Part shown: piece by piece, positions 35,901 to 44,554 of the stretch
Position numbering within the stretch: position 1 is the first letter of the stretch
Layout of the letters: each line of letters starts with the position of its first letter
Assembly (NCBI RefSeq): GCF_021568315.1
Contig: NZ_JAKGSI010000004.1
Span: 310,001-374,000 of the forward strand
Direction of reading: 5' to 3'
DNA: 64,000 bases
From: Corynebacterium uropygiale
Lineage (GTDB): Bacteria; Actinomycetota; Actinomycetes; Mycobacteriales; Mycobacteriaceae
Notes under the pieces: model-generated
Databases searched by the model: none
What the model was told of the DNA's origin: nothing
What the model saw: the letters and a program-made list of their open reading frames with translations, nothing else
Made by a program: the position numbers and the translations under genes

Positions 35901-38900
35901 TTGCCGGCGCGGCGGCCCGCACCCCGGAGGAGGAGGCCCTCTGCGCCGCGATGGCGGGGGCGCTCGGCCTCAGCTCCTACCCGGCGGACGGGGACTTCTT
36001 CACCCTCGGCGGGGACTCCGTCAGCGCGATGGCCGTGTGCAGCCGCCTGCGCGCCGACGGCTGGCAGCTCAAGCCCCGCGACATCTTCCACCACCCGCGG
36101 CCCCAGGCCCTCGCCGGGGCGCTGCGCCGCCGGGAGGAGGCCCCCTCCCTCGCCCGCCGAGTGTGGGGAAAAGTGCACCCCCTGCCTATTTTGCAGCGTT
36201 TCGCGGCCGCGGAGGCCGCCGCCGGCGCCCTCCCCCACTACGATCACGCGGTGCTCGTGAGCCTCGCCGGCCTGCTCCCCGACCGCGCGGAGGCGGAGGA
36301 GGCCCGCGCCCGCCTCACCGACGCCTGCGCCGCGCTCCTGCGCGTCCACCCGGTCCTCTGCGCGCGGTGGGCGGAGGGCACCCTCCTCGTGCCGCGCCCG
36401 GAGGAGGCCGCCGCCCGCGCCACCGACGCCGTCTGCCTCCACGAGGCCTCCCCCGATGAGGCCCTCGACCTCGCCCGCGCGCAGCTCGACCCCCGCGAGG
36501 GCCGCTGCCTCTGCCTCGTCTACTCCCCCGCGGAGCAGCTCCTCGTCCTCTGCGCCCACCACCTCGTCATCGACGCGGTCTCCTGGCGGATCCTCCTCGA
36601 CGGGCTCCGCGACGCCCTTGCCGGCCGGCCCCTCGCGGAGGAGGGCACCACGCTGCTCGAGTGGTCCGAGGCCCTCGCGCGCGCGGAGAACGGAGAGCAG
36701 GGATGGACAGGCTCGTGCCGACGCGGCGACGCCCGGCGCGCCCTCCTCCACCTGCCGCCGCTGCCCGCGGAGGGGAGTGAATCGTGGCTGCTCGGGGGCC
36801 TGTTGTGGGCGCGGGAGCGGGCGGGGCTCGCGGGCCCCGGCGCCGCGCCGATCATCCTCGAGACCCACGGCCGGCACCCGGAGTGGCTGGGCGCGGCCGG
36901 CGAGTCCGCGGACCTCAGCAGCACAGTGGGGTGGCTCACCGCGGAGAATCCCGTGGAGGTCGCCGCCCCGGAGGACCCCTCCGCCCCGGCCGCCTGGGAG
37001 TTCGCGGCGCGCGAGGCCATCCACCGCGTCACGCACCGCCCGCCGGCCGAGCACTGCCCCGGCACCCCGGTGGCCCCCTGCTTGCTGCTCAACATCCTCG
37101 CCTCCGCCCCCGAGGCCGCCTCCGCCTCCGCCCCCGCCGGCTCCCCGCTGCGCCGCCCGGGCGCCTTCGCGCAGGGCCTCGCCGTGCGCATGGGTGAGGA
37201 GGTACCGCTCAGCGCGCCGGTGGAGGTCAACGCCTTCGTGGGTGCGGAGGGCGTCGACGTCGAGTGGCTGTGGGACCCGCGCGCGGTGGACGCGGCGGGG
37301 GTCGACGCCTGGCACGGCGCCCTCGCCTCCTGGTGCGAGCAGAACGCCTCCACCCCGCGCTGGGCCGTCCCGGTGCCCTCCGAGTGCGCGGGCGTGGAGC
37401 TCAGCGCCGCGGACCTCCACCGCGCGCTCGAGGAGTACGGGGAGGTCCTCGGGGTTCTGCCGCTCAGCCCGCTGCAGCGCGGCATCCTCTTCGAGCACGC
37501 ACTGAGCGGGGCGTACACCTCCGTCACCACGGTGGATCTCCGCGAGGCCGCCCCCGAGCTGCTGGCCTCCGGCCCGCTTGCCCCCGACGCCCTGCGCCGG
37601 GCCCTGCGCCGGGTGCTTCTGCGCAACCCGCAGCTCGGCGCGCGTTTCCGCAGTGACCTTGGGCCCCAGCCGGTGCAGGTCATCCCCGCCGAGCCCGGGG
37701 AGGTGCCGGTGACAGAGGAGCCGGAGGGGCGCCTAGCGGAGGTGGAGTCGGAGGAGCACGGCTACCGCTTTGACGTCGCGCGGGAGCTTCTTCTCCGCGC
37801 GCGCGTGGTGGGCGGGAGCGTGCTCGTGCTCAGCGTCCACCACCTGGTCATTGATGGGTGGTCGACGGGGCTGCTCGTCCAGGAGCTGCTCACCGCCCTC
37901 CGCGGGGAGCCCGAGGACGCGGCGGGCCCGGCGGATCCCCGGGCGGTCGTGCGCGCCTACCAGCAGGCGGTGATCGCCTCCCGGCCCACCCGGGAGGAGG
38001 TGGAGCAGCTCGTCGAGGAGCTCCAGGACGCCCCGAGCACCCTCCTCGGCGTGGAGGGCGCCAGCGGCACCCGCGGCACCCACCGCACGCGCAGCGCCCT
38101 CGAGGACCTGCGCTCCGTGCGCCGTCCCGCCCCCGAGGGGCTCGGCGCCCAGCTGTCTCGCTGCGGGCTCACGCTCGCCTCCGCGGTGGACCTCGCGTTC
38201 TGCGCCACCCTCGGCGAGTTCTGCGGCCAGACCGAGGTCGTCCACGGCACCACCGACGCCGGCCGCACCGAGGACACCGCCTCCCTCATTGGTCTCTTCT
38301 CCACCACCTACCCCGTGCGGTGCGCCCTCGACCCAGACCGGACCCTCTCCGCCCAAGCCGCCGACTTCCAGCGGGCCCAGGCCTCCCGGCGCGGCTCGCT
38401 CTCGCGGGTGGGTCTCGACGAGCTCGCGGCCGAGGGGATTCCCGTCGCGGAGCTCTTCTCCGCGCTGCTCGTCGTCGAAAACACCCCGCAGGAGGGCACC
38501 GCGGGCGTGCGCAACACGGGATTCACGCACTACCCGCTCACGGTGCTTGTTCTGCCCGGCGCGCCCGGGGAGGAGGCGCAGCTCATCGCGGAGTATGACC
38601 CGGGGGTGGTCGATGGCGCCGCCGTCCTCGAGCACCTGTGCGCCTACCTGGCGGAGCTCGGCACCCCGGGGGAGCGCCCCCTGCGCGCGCTGAGCACCAC
38701 CCCCGCCCAGCCGCTGCGCGGCGAGGAGGTCGCGCTGCCCGAGGAGACCCTCGTGCAGTGGACCCTGCGGGAGCTCGAACGCTCCCCCGAGGCGACGGCC
38801 CTCCTCGACGCGACGCAGCAGCTCAGCGCCGGGGAGATGGCCCGGACCGTCCGCCGCTGGGCGCGGGTTCTCCGCGCGCGCGGGGTGGGGCGCGGCGACG

Positions 38901-41224
38901 TGGTGAGCGTCGAGATCCCCCGCTCCGCGGACAGCGTGCTTGCCGCGCACGCGATCTGGCTGGCCGGCGCCATCTACCAGCCGATCGACCCGGACACCCC
39001 CGAATCCCGGGCGCGCGTCCTCCGGGAGGACTCCGGCGCCCGTGTGCGGATCACCCCCGCGTTCCTCGAGGAGATGCGCGCGGGGGAGGCCGACGCCCCG
39101 CTGCCCGGCCCGCGCCCCGAGGACACCGCCTACCTCCTCCACACCTCCGGCTCGACGGGCCGCCCGAAGGGGGTGCGCGTGGGGCACCGGGCGCTGCTCA
39201 ACCGCGTCGCGTGGATGCAGGCCCAGTACCCGATCGGCCCCGAGGACCGGGTGCTCCACAAGACCGACAGCGGCTTCGACGTCTCCCTCTGGGAGCTCAC
39301 CTGGCCATTCATCGCGGGGGCGAGCCTCGCGGTGCTGCCGGCCGGGGAGCACCGGGATCCACTGGCCATCGCGCGGGCTCTCCGCGCGGGCGTGACGGTG
39401 TGCCACTTTGTGCCCTCCATGCTGCGGGCCTTCACCCAGCAGCTCGCGGACACCGGCGCCGAGCCCCTCCCCTCCCTCCGGCACGTCATCTGCTCCGGCG
39501 AGGCCCTCGACGCCCGCGACGTCGAGGCGCTGCGCCACCTCGCCCCCGCCGCCGCGGTCCACAATCTCTATGGGCCGACGGAGGCCGCCATCGACGTCAC
39601 CTGGTACGACTGCCCCGCCGACGCCCCCGCCGGCCCGGTGCCCCTCGGCCGCCCCGTGTGGAACACCGAGCTGTGGGTGCTCGACCCGTGGGGCCGGCCG
39701 ACCCCGGAGGGCGCCCCGGGCGAGCTGTATATCGGCGGGGTGCAGCTCGCGGAGGGCTATCACGAGCAGCCGGAGCGCACCGCCGAGGCCTTCCGTCGCG
39801 ACCTTCTCGACGGCACCCGCCGCCTCTACCGCACGGGCGACATCGTCCTGCGCCGCGGGGATCAGCTCCACTACCTGGGCCGACGCGATGACCAGGTGAA
39901 GATCCGCGGGCAGCGCATCGAGCTCGGCGAGGTCCGCGCCCTCCTCAGCTCCTGCCCGGCGGTGGCGGACGTGACCGTCGGCCTCGTGGACGGGGAGCTC
40001 GCCGCCTGGTGGGTCCCCGCCCCCGCCGGATCCTCCCCGCTGAGCCCGCCGGAGTGGGCGCGGCAGCACTGCCCGCGCGCCGCCCTGCCCTCCTTCTGGG
40101 CGGAGATCCCCGCCCTGCCGCTCACCGCGGCAGGCAAGGTGAACCGCGCCCAGCTGCCCACCCCGACGCGCCCCGCCGCCGATCACCCCGGCGCGGAGTT
40201 CGCCGCCCCGCAGTCCGAGCTCGAGCGCGCGATCGCCCGGGCCATGGCGGAGGTGCTCGGCTGCGCGCCGGAGAGCCTCAGCTGTCTGGACAACTTCTTC
40301 GACCGGGGCGGGCACTCCCTCGCCGCGATCCAGATGTCCGGATCCCTGCGCCGGACGCTCGGCACCGAGGTGGGCGTCGGCCTCATCATGCAGCACCCGA
40401 CGGTGCGGGGCCTCGCGCGCGCCCTCGAGCTCCGGGCGGAGCGCCCCCAGGACCCGAGCCTCGCCGCGGAGGCCGCCCACTCCGAGCTCCTCTGGCTCGC
40501 CGAGCCCGCCCCCGAGGCCGCCGACGGCCCCCTCGTCTGCCTCCACCCGGCGAGCGGTTTCGGCTGGCAGTACGCCCCGCTCGCGACGCACGCCCCGCGC
40601 GGCGGAGTCCTCGCGATCCAATCCCCCGATGAGCAGGGCGCCCTCGCCCAGGCGGAGACGCTCGCGGACATCGTCGAGCACGACACGGAGCTTCTCCGCG
40701 CGCACAGCCACGGCCCTTACCGGCTGCTCGGCTACTCGCTCGGCGGGCTCGTGGCGATCGGGATGGCGGAGGCTCTCCGCGCGCGCGGGGAGGAGGTGGA
40801 GTTCGTGGGGCTCATCGACACCTACCCCGCCCAGTGCCAGGACTGGGGCGAGGCCCCCGACCCGGAGGAGGTGGAGGCCGAGCGCCTCGCGATGCTCCGC
40901 GACGGGATCGCCCCCGAGCAGGCCGAGCGGATCATCGCGAACTACGCGCGCTCCTTCGCCCTCATGGCCGACGCCGCCGACGCCGCCGACGCCGCCGCCT
41001 CCCCCGCGGGCTACAGTGGGCCGGTCGACCTGTTCATCGCCCGCCGCACCCTGCCGGAGGGCTTCGACCCGCTCGGCTCCTGGGCCGAGGTCGGCGTGTG
41101 GGACGTGCGCGCCCATGAGCTGGATTGCAGCCACATGGACGTCCTCTCCCCGGAGCACGCCGGGGAGGTCGTCCCCCTCATCCTTCAGGCCCTTGACCAG
41201 GAAGGACGGTCCGCCCGTGCCTAA
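32966..41224 (+). CDS. Dimodular siderophore NRPS, C-A-T-E-C-A-T-TE
   Basis: About 2752 residues. Order seen: C1 with SHLLVDG (about 140; first His replaced by Ser); A1 with HTSGSTGRPKG (about 613); T1 Ser about 1018 in LGGDSV; E with HHLVIDAVSW (about 1198); C2 with HHLVIDG (about 1625); A2 with HTSGSTGRPKG (about 2056); T2 Ser about 2451 in RGGHSL; TE with nucleophile Ser about 2591 in GYSLGG, LIDTY and a late DCSHMD. A1 pocket read by eye is DSWDMGYVDK; Asp at position 278 suggests a basic amino acid. A2 reads DVWHISLIDK, a serine-type code. It should condense DHB with a D-basic residue and L-Ser, and the TE may trimerise the product. GTG 32966 is preferred (AAAGGA 7 bases before); GTG 32936 is also open. 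Confidence 0.92.
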   Translation: MPRPHAYPLLSAQPGIWWDCRLEGDTSQLYTVARATSITGDWDPARFREALRRTLEECPALGTRFLLDEDALPQQVPGAHPPAELEEVDLRREADPRAAALALARARRDEPLDLTGEEPLYRMLLARVGEAEWVWVQQYSHLLVDGWSIDALARRCAHHYTALERCRAPRRSPWRSTLPELLDAEQAYLHSEQAEADRSWWAESLSSFPPHEGPTLPPTAYSRHYRVSLDDADTRRLDALATAAGDGATWVDALQGLVAAWEARALGPGTPLTVGLPWMRRGSRLSARTPLPQVAVLPACVELRPEDTVLTIIRRLAATAQRTREHGRIRPEEISRLAREGGVRAGGEPLARIGLNAKLYDGELHFGSAAVGRTEDIANGPVSEVEYALSRPGEGEEARVLIEAQAHPERYGEEALAERTESLGRWLRRVLRAREDAPLARVSQLPAVVESRLEAAERTPSSPLLGPASRVPTPVLTANDLDTALDRRARLSPDAPALSDAHETLSCGEVAARVNRTARALRARGVREGSIVAVQLRRSVEFPLYAAAIIRLGAVLQPIDAHTTPARVEQVLGDTQPQLLIDDDLAAELRSECARPGRWSGEPLSGHAPAEAPVYVIHTSGSTGRPKGVVCRRSGLAGLMRAHAELGHGALAEAAGEPVRALHTASFSFDSSWDMLMWLWLGGHVHVCTDAQRRDPEDIIALVRRWKAQAMDVTPTLAEQLLDAGLCEPGQPQLGTFMIGGEAASPALWERLRAWQEAAAPGEFRRALNYYGPSETTVDAVGCSVDSTPAPVIGKPIPGVTCRVLGPFGQRVAPGEEGELFIGGALVGAGYLGQPEKTAERFLPDPYAPGETLYRTGDRVRWVEAGDSTLLIDFLGRVDQQVQIRGYRVEPEEVRHRVEEVSGRVAAVVPRKQGSTTSLVAYLVLPESEEWDAAALREKLAGALPDYMVPQYMVRVPALPMTVNGKLNVAELPEPEVEVAGAAARTPEEEALCAAMAGALGLSSYPADGDFFTLGGDSVSAMAVCSRLRADGWQLKPRDIFHHPRPQALAGALRRREEAPSLARRVWGKVHPLPILQRFAAAEAAAGALPHYDHAVLVSLAGLLPDRAEAEEARARLTDACAALLRVHPVLCARWAEGTLLVPRPEEAAARATDAVCLHEASPDEALDLARAQLDPREGRCLCLVYSPAEQLLVLCAHHLVIDAVSWRILLDGLRDALAGRPLAEEGTTLLEWSEALARAENGEQGWTGSCRRGDARRALLHLPPLPAEGSESWLLGGLLWARERAGLAGPGAAPIILETHGRHPEWLGAAGESADLSSTVGWLTAENPVEVAAPEDPSAPAAWEFAAREAIHRVTHRPPAEHCPGTPVAPCLLLNILASAPEAASASAPAGSPLRRPGAFAQGLAVRMGEEVPLSAPVEVNAFVGAEGVDVEWLWDPRAVDAAGVDAWHGALASWCEQNASTPRWAVPVPSECAGVELSAADLHRALEEYGEVLGVLPLSPLQRGILFEHALSGAYTSVTTVDLREAAPELLASGPLAPDALRRALRRVLLRNPQLGARFRSDLGPQPVQVIPAEPGEVPVTEEPEGRLAEVESEEHGYRFDVARELLLRARVVGGSVLVLSVHHLVIDGWSTGLLVQELLTALRGEPEDAAGPADPRAVVRAYQQAVIASRPTREEVEQLVEELQDAPSTLLGVEGASGTRGTHRTRSALEDLRSVRRPAPEGLGAQLSRCGLTLASAVDLAFCATLGEFCGQTEVVHGTTDAGRTEDTASLIGLFSTTYPVRCALDPDRTLSAQAADFQRAQASRRGSLSRVGLDELAAEGIPVAELFSALLVVENTPQEGTAGVRNTGFTHYPLTVLVLPGAPGEEAQLIAEYDPGVVDGAAVLEHLCAYLAELGTPGERPLRALSTTPAQPLRGEEVALPEETLVQWTLRELERSPEATALLDATQQLSAGEMARTVRRWARVLRARGVGRGDVVSVEIPRSADSVLAAHAIWLAGAIYQPIDPDTPESRARVLREDSGARVRITPAFLEEMRAGEADAPLPGPRPEDTAYLLHTSGSTGRPKGVRVGHRALLNRVAWMQAQYPIGPEDRVLHKTDSGFDVSLWELTWPFIAGASLAVLPAGEHRDPLAIARALRAGVTVCHFVPSMLRAFTQQLADTGAEPLPSLRHVICSGEALDARDVEALRHLAPAAAVHNLYGPTEAAIDVTWYDCPADAPAGPVPLGRPVWNTELWVLDPWGRPTPEGAPGELYIGGVQLAEGYHEQPERTAEAFRRDLLDGTRRLYRTGDIVLRRGDQLHYLGRRDDQVKIRGQRIELGEVRALLSSCPAVADVTVGLVDGELAAWWVPAPAGSSPLSPPEWARQHCPRAALPSFWAEIPALPLTAAGKVNRAQLPTPTRPAADHPGAEFAAPQSELERAIARAMAEVLGCAPESLSCLDNFFDRGGHSLAAIQMSGSLRRTLGTEVGVGLIMQHPTVRGLARALELRAERPQDPSLAAEAAHSELLWLAEPAPEAADGPLVCLHPASGFGWQYAPLATHAPRGGVLAIQSPDEQGALAQAETLADIVEHDTELLRAHSHGPYRLLGYSLGGLVAIGMAEALRARGEEVEFVGLIDTYPAQCQDWGEAPDPEEVEAERLAMLRDGIAPEQAERIIANYARSFALMADAADAADAAASPAGYSGPVDLFIARRTLPEGFDPLGSWAEVGVWDVRAHELDCSHMDVLSPEHAGEVVPLILQALDQEGRSARA
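36163..36197. repeat. Degenerate palindromic repeat inside the NRPS gene (copy 4)
   Basis: Arms GTGGGGAAAAGTGCA and TGCCTATTTTGCAGC around CCCCC match the 35-bp element at 27 of 35 positions. It lies in the linker between the first carrier domain and the epimerase domain and encodes WGKVHPLPILQ. The PLPILQ part also fits the normal start of an epimerase domain, so chance resemblance cannot be excluded. Confidence 0.5.
40967..40993 (+). repeat. 9-bp tandem repeat in the thioesterase domain
   Basis: GCCGACGCC repeated three times in frame, encoding Ala-Asp-Ala units (MADAADAADAA) in the part of the TE domain that usually forms the lid between nucleophile and catalytic His. Confidence 0.8.
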
Positions 41225-42464
41225 GCTTCTGCTTGATCTGTCCCCTTTGCGCAACCGGAATTATGCGCGCATCCTCCTCGCTCGGACGATTTCTATCGTC
41301 GGCCTGGGGATGCTGGGCGTGGCCATCCCGGTGCAGGTGCAGGACATCACGGGCTCGACGTTCTCGGTGGGCCTCGTCTCCACGGTGGAGGGGGTGGCGA
41401 CGTTCATCGGGATGATCGTGGGCGGCAAGGTCGTCGATAGCACCGACCGCCGCCGCGTCATCCTCCTCTCCCGGCTGCTCGGGGCGCTGTGCTTCGCGGC
41501 CCTCGCGGCGAACTCGTGGATCGCGGATCCGCACCTCACGGTGATTCTGCTGGTCGGAGCCATCGATGGCTTCTTCGGCGCCTTCGCGACGTCGGCCCTT
41601 CTCGCGATCACCCCGGCGCTCGTCTCCGGGAAGCAGCTCGCCGCGGCGGGCGCCCTCAACATGGCGACGATCCGCCTCGGCACCGTCGCCTCCCCGGCGA
41701 TCGGCGGCGTGGTCATCGCGCACGCGGGCGTGGGGGTCTGCTATGTCATCGCGACCATCCTCACCCTCGTGTGCGTCTCGGTTCTGTGGGGGCTGCCGCC
41801 GCTCGAGCCCGCGGCCGGGGAGCACAGCGGCGAGGAGGACCTCCCCTCCGCGCAGGGCTTTCGCTACATCATTGAGCACCGGCTCATCCTCGCGGTGATC
41901 CTCGTCGCCTCGCTGAGCTCCATGATGGGCGGCATCCGCGTGGTCTTCCCCGCGATCACCGCCCAGAGCTTCGGCGGCGGCCCCGAGCTCACCGGCCTCT
42001 TCTTCACGGCGGTGCCGGTGGGCGCGCTCCTCGCGACGGCCTTCTCCGGCTGGTTGGGGCACCTTCGCCGCCCGCTGCGCACCCTCCTCCTGCTGCTCGA
42101 GGCCTCCTTCCTCAGCATCATCGGCTTCGGCGTCATGGCGCTCTACTCCCTGCCGGTCGCCGCGGCGATGGGCTTCCTTGTCCTCTACGGCGTGCTGAGC
42201 TCGTGGGCCGACGTCGTCCAGTTCACCCTCCTCCAGACCGAGACCCCCGACCAGGTGCGCGGCCGCGTCAACGGCGTGTGGATGGCCCAGGAGGTCTCCG
42301 CCGAGTCCCTCGGCGCACTGGGCACGGGCGCCGTCGGCCGGGCGGTGGGCGGTGCCGCCGCCTCGGTGGTGCTCGGTACCGTCGCCTTTGTGGGCCTGCT
42401 GGGCGTTGCCGCAGGCCGATCCATCACTACGGAAGAGCCCGAAGAGCCCGAGGAGAACGCATGA
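41217..42464 (+). CDS. MFS siderophore exporter (EntS-like)
   Basis: 415 residues, about twelve helices. The N-terminus LSPLRNRNYARILLARTIS and the DSTDRRRVIL loop between helices 2 and 3 fit the EntS/MFS_3 family, which exports catecholate siderophores. The GTG start lies within the last codons of the NRPS gene (8-bp overlap) with AAGGA upstream, so it is coupled to synthesis of the siderophore. The C-terminal tail is Glu/Pro-rich. Substrate is inferred from context. Confidence 0.87.
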   Translation: MPKLLLDLSPLRNRNYARILLARTISIVGLGMLGVAIPVQVQDITGSTFSVGLVSTVEGVATFIGMIVGGKVVDSTDRRRVILLSRLLGALCFAALAANSWIADPHLTVILLVGAIDGFFGAFATSALLAITPALVSGKQLAAAGALNMATIRLGTVASPAIGGVVIAHAGVGVCYVIATILTLVCVSVLWGLPPLEPAAGEHSGEEDLPSAQGFRYIIEHRLILAVILVASLSSMMGGIRVVFPAITAQSFGGGPELTGLFFTAVPVGALLATAFSGWLGHLRRPLRTLLLLLEASFLSIIGFGVMALYSLPVAAAMGFLVLYGVLSSWADVVQFTLLQTETPDQVRGRVNGVWMAQEVSAESLGALGTGAVGRAVGGAAASVVLGTVAFVGLLGVAAGRSITTEEPEEPEENA

Positions 42465-43489
42465 CCGAGATCCCGCTGTCCTACACCCCCTCCCCCGGCG
42501 AGCCGGAGCCGGCCCGCGTCTACGTCCACGTGGCCGCGGTCCACAACCACCACGCGGAGGAGCTCCACCACATGAGCCGCCTCCCCGACGGCTCCTACCA
42601 CGCCTCCTTCTCCGTCCCCGACGACGTCTGCACCTCCTACCTCATCGCCCCCGTGGACGAGGACTTCCTCACCCGCTTCGACCCGCCGGGCCCCGTCGAT
42701 ACCCGCGCGCGCTGGCTGGCCCTCCTCGAGCGGGCGCTCCCCGGCCCGCCCGCCCTGCGCGGGGAGACCGGGCGCATCCGCGGCCCTCGCGCCCTCCCCG
42801 AGCCCGAGTGGGATGACCTCAGCCCCACCCCGGAGGAGTGGGAGCCCGTCTCCATCGACTCCCCCTCGCCCCGCCGCGTGTGGCGGGCGCGAACCGGCCC
42901 CGCACCCGAGTTCCTCCTCCTGCTCTTCGACGCCACCTTCTGGCTGCGCACCCCGCTGCCCCGGGCGCTGCGCGCGGCGGGCCTCCCGCCCCTCGAGATC
43001 CTCGCCGTGGACACGGGGGACGGGGAGGAGCGCTTCGAGGTCATGGGCCGCACCCCGGAGCTGCCCCGCTTCCTCCACGAGGACCTTCTCCCCCGCACCC
43101 CCTGGACCCCGGCGCGCACGATCGTCTGCGGCCAGTCCCTCGGCGGGCTTGCCGCGCTCTCCATCGGGGCGGGGCGCCCGCGCATCGCGGACCTCGTGCT
43201 CTCCCAGTCCGGCTCCTTCTGGTTCCCCGCCTGGGGCGGGGAGGACGGCGGGGAGCTCGCCGCCGAGCTCCGGGACCCGCAGGTCATCGCCCGCCTCCGG
43301 GAGCGGGGTGTGCGCGCCCACTTCAGCGTGGGGCTCGCGGAGGCGGATATGGTTCCGCACACGCGGGCCGTCGTCGACGCCCTCGAGGCCGCCGGGGTGC
43401 CCACCTCCCTCGAGGTGAGCCGCCACGGCCACGAGATGGCCGGCTGGATGGGGGCGCTTAGCCGCGGACTGCGGCAGCTTCTGCGCTAA
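42461..43489 (+). CDS. Ferric-catecholate esterase (Fes/IroE-like)
   Basis: 342 residues. An N-terminal Fes-type domain (to about residue 130) is followed by an alpha/beta hydrolase with nucleophile Ser226 in CGQSLGGL, DLVLSQSGSFWF after it and a late RHGHEMAGW His. Enzymes of this family cut the serine ester backbone of cyclic trimeric catecholates to release iron. Its presence supports a trilactone product. It overlaps the exporter stop by 4 bp (ATGA) and runs 32 bp into the convergent isochorismate synthase gene. Confidence 0.88.
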   Translation: MTEIPLSYTPSPGEPEPARVYVHVAAVHNHHAEELHHMSRLPDGSYHASFSVPDDVCTSYLIAPVDEDFLTRFDPPGPVDTRARWLALLERALPGPPALRGETGRIRGPRALPEPEWDDLSPTPEEWEPVSIDSPSPRRVWRARTGPAPEFLLLLFDATFWLRTPLPRALRAAGLPPLEILAVDTGDGEERFEVMGRTPELPRFLHEDLLPRTPWTPARTIVCGQSLGGLAALSIGAGRPRIADLVLSQSGSFWFPAWGGEDGGELAAELRDPQVIARLRERGVRAHFSVGLAEADMVPHTRAVVDALEAAGVPTSLEVSRHGHEMAGWMGALSRGLRQLLR

Positions 43490-44552
43490 GCCCCAGGGCC
43501 GCGCGGATGGGCCCGAACTTCGTGGCCGTCTCCCGCACCTCCTCCTCGGGCTCGGAGTCCGCGACGATGCCCCCGCCCACGCGCGCGGTGATCCGCTGCC
43601 CCTCGATGACGGCGCTGCGGATGGTGACGCGCCACTCCCCGTCCCCGGCGAGGTCCATCCACCCGACGGCCCCCGCGTAGAGGCCGCGCCCCGGCTCCTC
43701 CGCGCGCAGGAGCGCCATGGCCGGGTCGAGGGGGAATCCACCGACGGCCGGCGTCGGGTGGAGGGCCGCCGCGAGCTCGAGCACGGGCACCCGCTCATCG
43801 TGGAGCTCCCCGCGGATCGGGGTCCCGAGGTGCCACGTGTGCGAGGTCGAGGTGAGCGAGGGCTCCTCCGGCACGTCGAGCCGCGCGCAATAGGGTCGGA
43901 GCACCTGCTTGATGGCCTGGGTGACGTAGCGGTGCTCGTGGATGTCCTTGTGGGAGAGCTGCAGCTCGGTGGCGAGCGCCTCGTCCTGCACGGGGTCCGC
44001 GGAGCGCGGCGCCGTCCCCGCGAGCGGGAAGGACTCGATCATGCGCCCCTTCTTCTTGATGAGCACCTCCGGCGTCGACCCCACGAGCGCCCCCGCGCCC
44101 CAGCGCACCATGTGCGCGATCCCCAGTCCCGAGCCCGCGCGACACCGCTCCGCGAGGCACATCGGGTCGATCCTCCCCGCCGCCTCGCAGTGGATGGCCC
44201 GGGAGAGGACGACCTTGTCCATCTCCCCGCGGCGGATCCGCTCCCGTGCCGACGCCACCCTCGCCGCATGCTCCTCCCGGCTGGGCTCCGAGTGCAGGCC
44301 GGTGATCTCCCAGGTGGGGGCGGGTCCCTCGCCGGCGGGGCCGCGCTCTGGCGCGCCCCAGCTGAAGTGGTGGGGTTCGCTCAGCACCGCGTCCTCCTCG
44401 GGGAAGAAGGGCAGGGCGCCCACGATGCGCGTCCCCGCCCGGGCGGCCTCCTCGGGGCGGGTCCAGGTGCGGAGTTCTCCGCGCGCGCGGAGGGTGTACT
44501 CGGGGGTGGCGAAGAAGAAGGTGTCTGCGTGTGCGGAGTGTGCCGTGACCAT
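43458..44552 (-). CDS. Isochorismate synthase (EntC/DhbC-like)
   Basis: 364 residues, chorismate-binding family. It has KVVLSRAI, the ESFPLAGTAPR block, HKDIHEHRYV, LHPTPAVGG and a C-terminal RVGGGIVADSEPEEE metal/substrate motif. It converts chorismate to isochorismate, the first committed step to 2,3-DHB. It lies 2 bp after the isochorismatase stop. Menaquinone synthesis (MenF) is the alternative role, but the iron-box promoter and neighbours favour the siderophore pathway. Confidence 0.9.
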   Translation of the reverse strand: MVTAHSAHADTFFFATPEYTLRARGELRTWTRPEEAARAGTRIVGALPFFPEEDAVLSEPHHFSWGAPERGPAGEGPAPTWEITGLHSEPSREEHAARVASARERIRRGEMDKVVLSRAIHCEAAGRIDPMCLAERCRAGSGLGIAHMVRWGAGALVGSTPEVLIKKKGRMIESFPLAGTAPRSADPVQDEALATELQLSHKDIHEHRYVTQAIKQVLRPYCARLDVPEEPSLTSTSHTWHLGTPIRGELHDERVPVLELAAALHPTPAVGGFPLDPAMALLRAEEPGRGLYAGAVGWMDLAGDGEWRVTIRSAVIEGQRITARVGGGIVADSEPEEEVRETATKFGPIRAALGLSAEAAAVRG

Positions 44553-44554
44553 GC

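Noticed and set aside
32840..41254. Two very long antisense open frames (1552 and 1173 codons) opposite the NRPS gene
   Set aside because: They are shadows of a high-GC coding strand: their sequence is low-complexity Gly/Arg/Glu/His, without domains, and the plus strand carries unmistakable NRPS motifs throughout.
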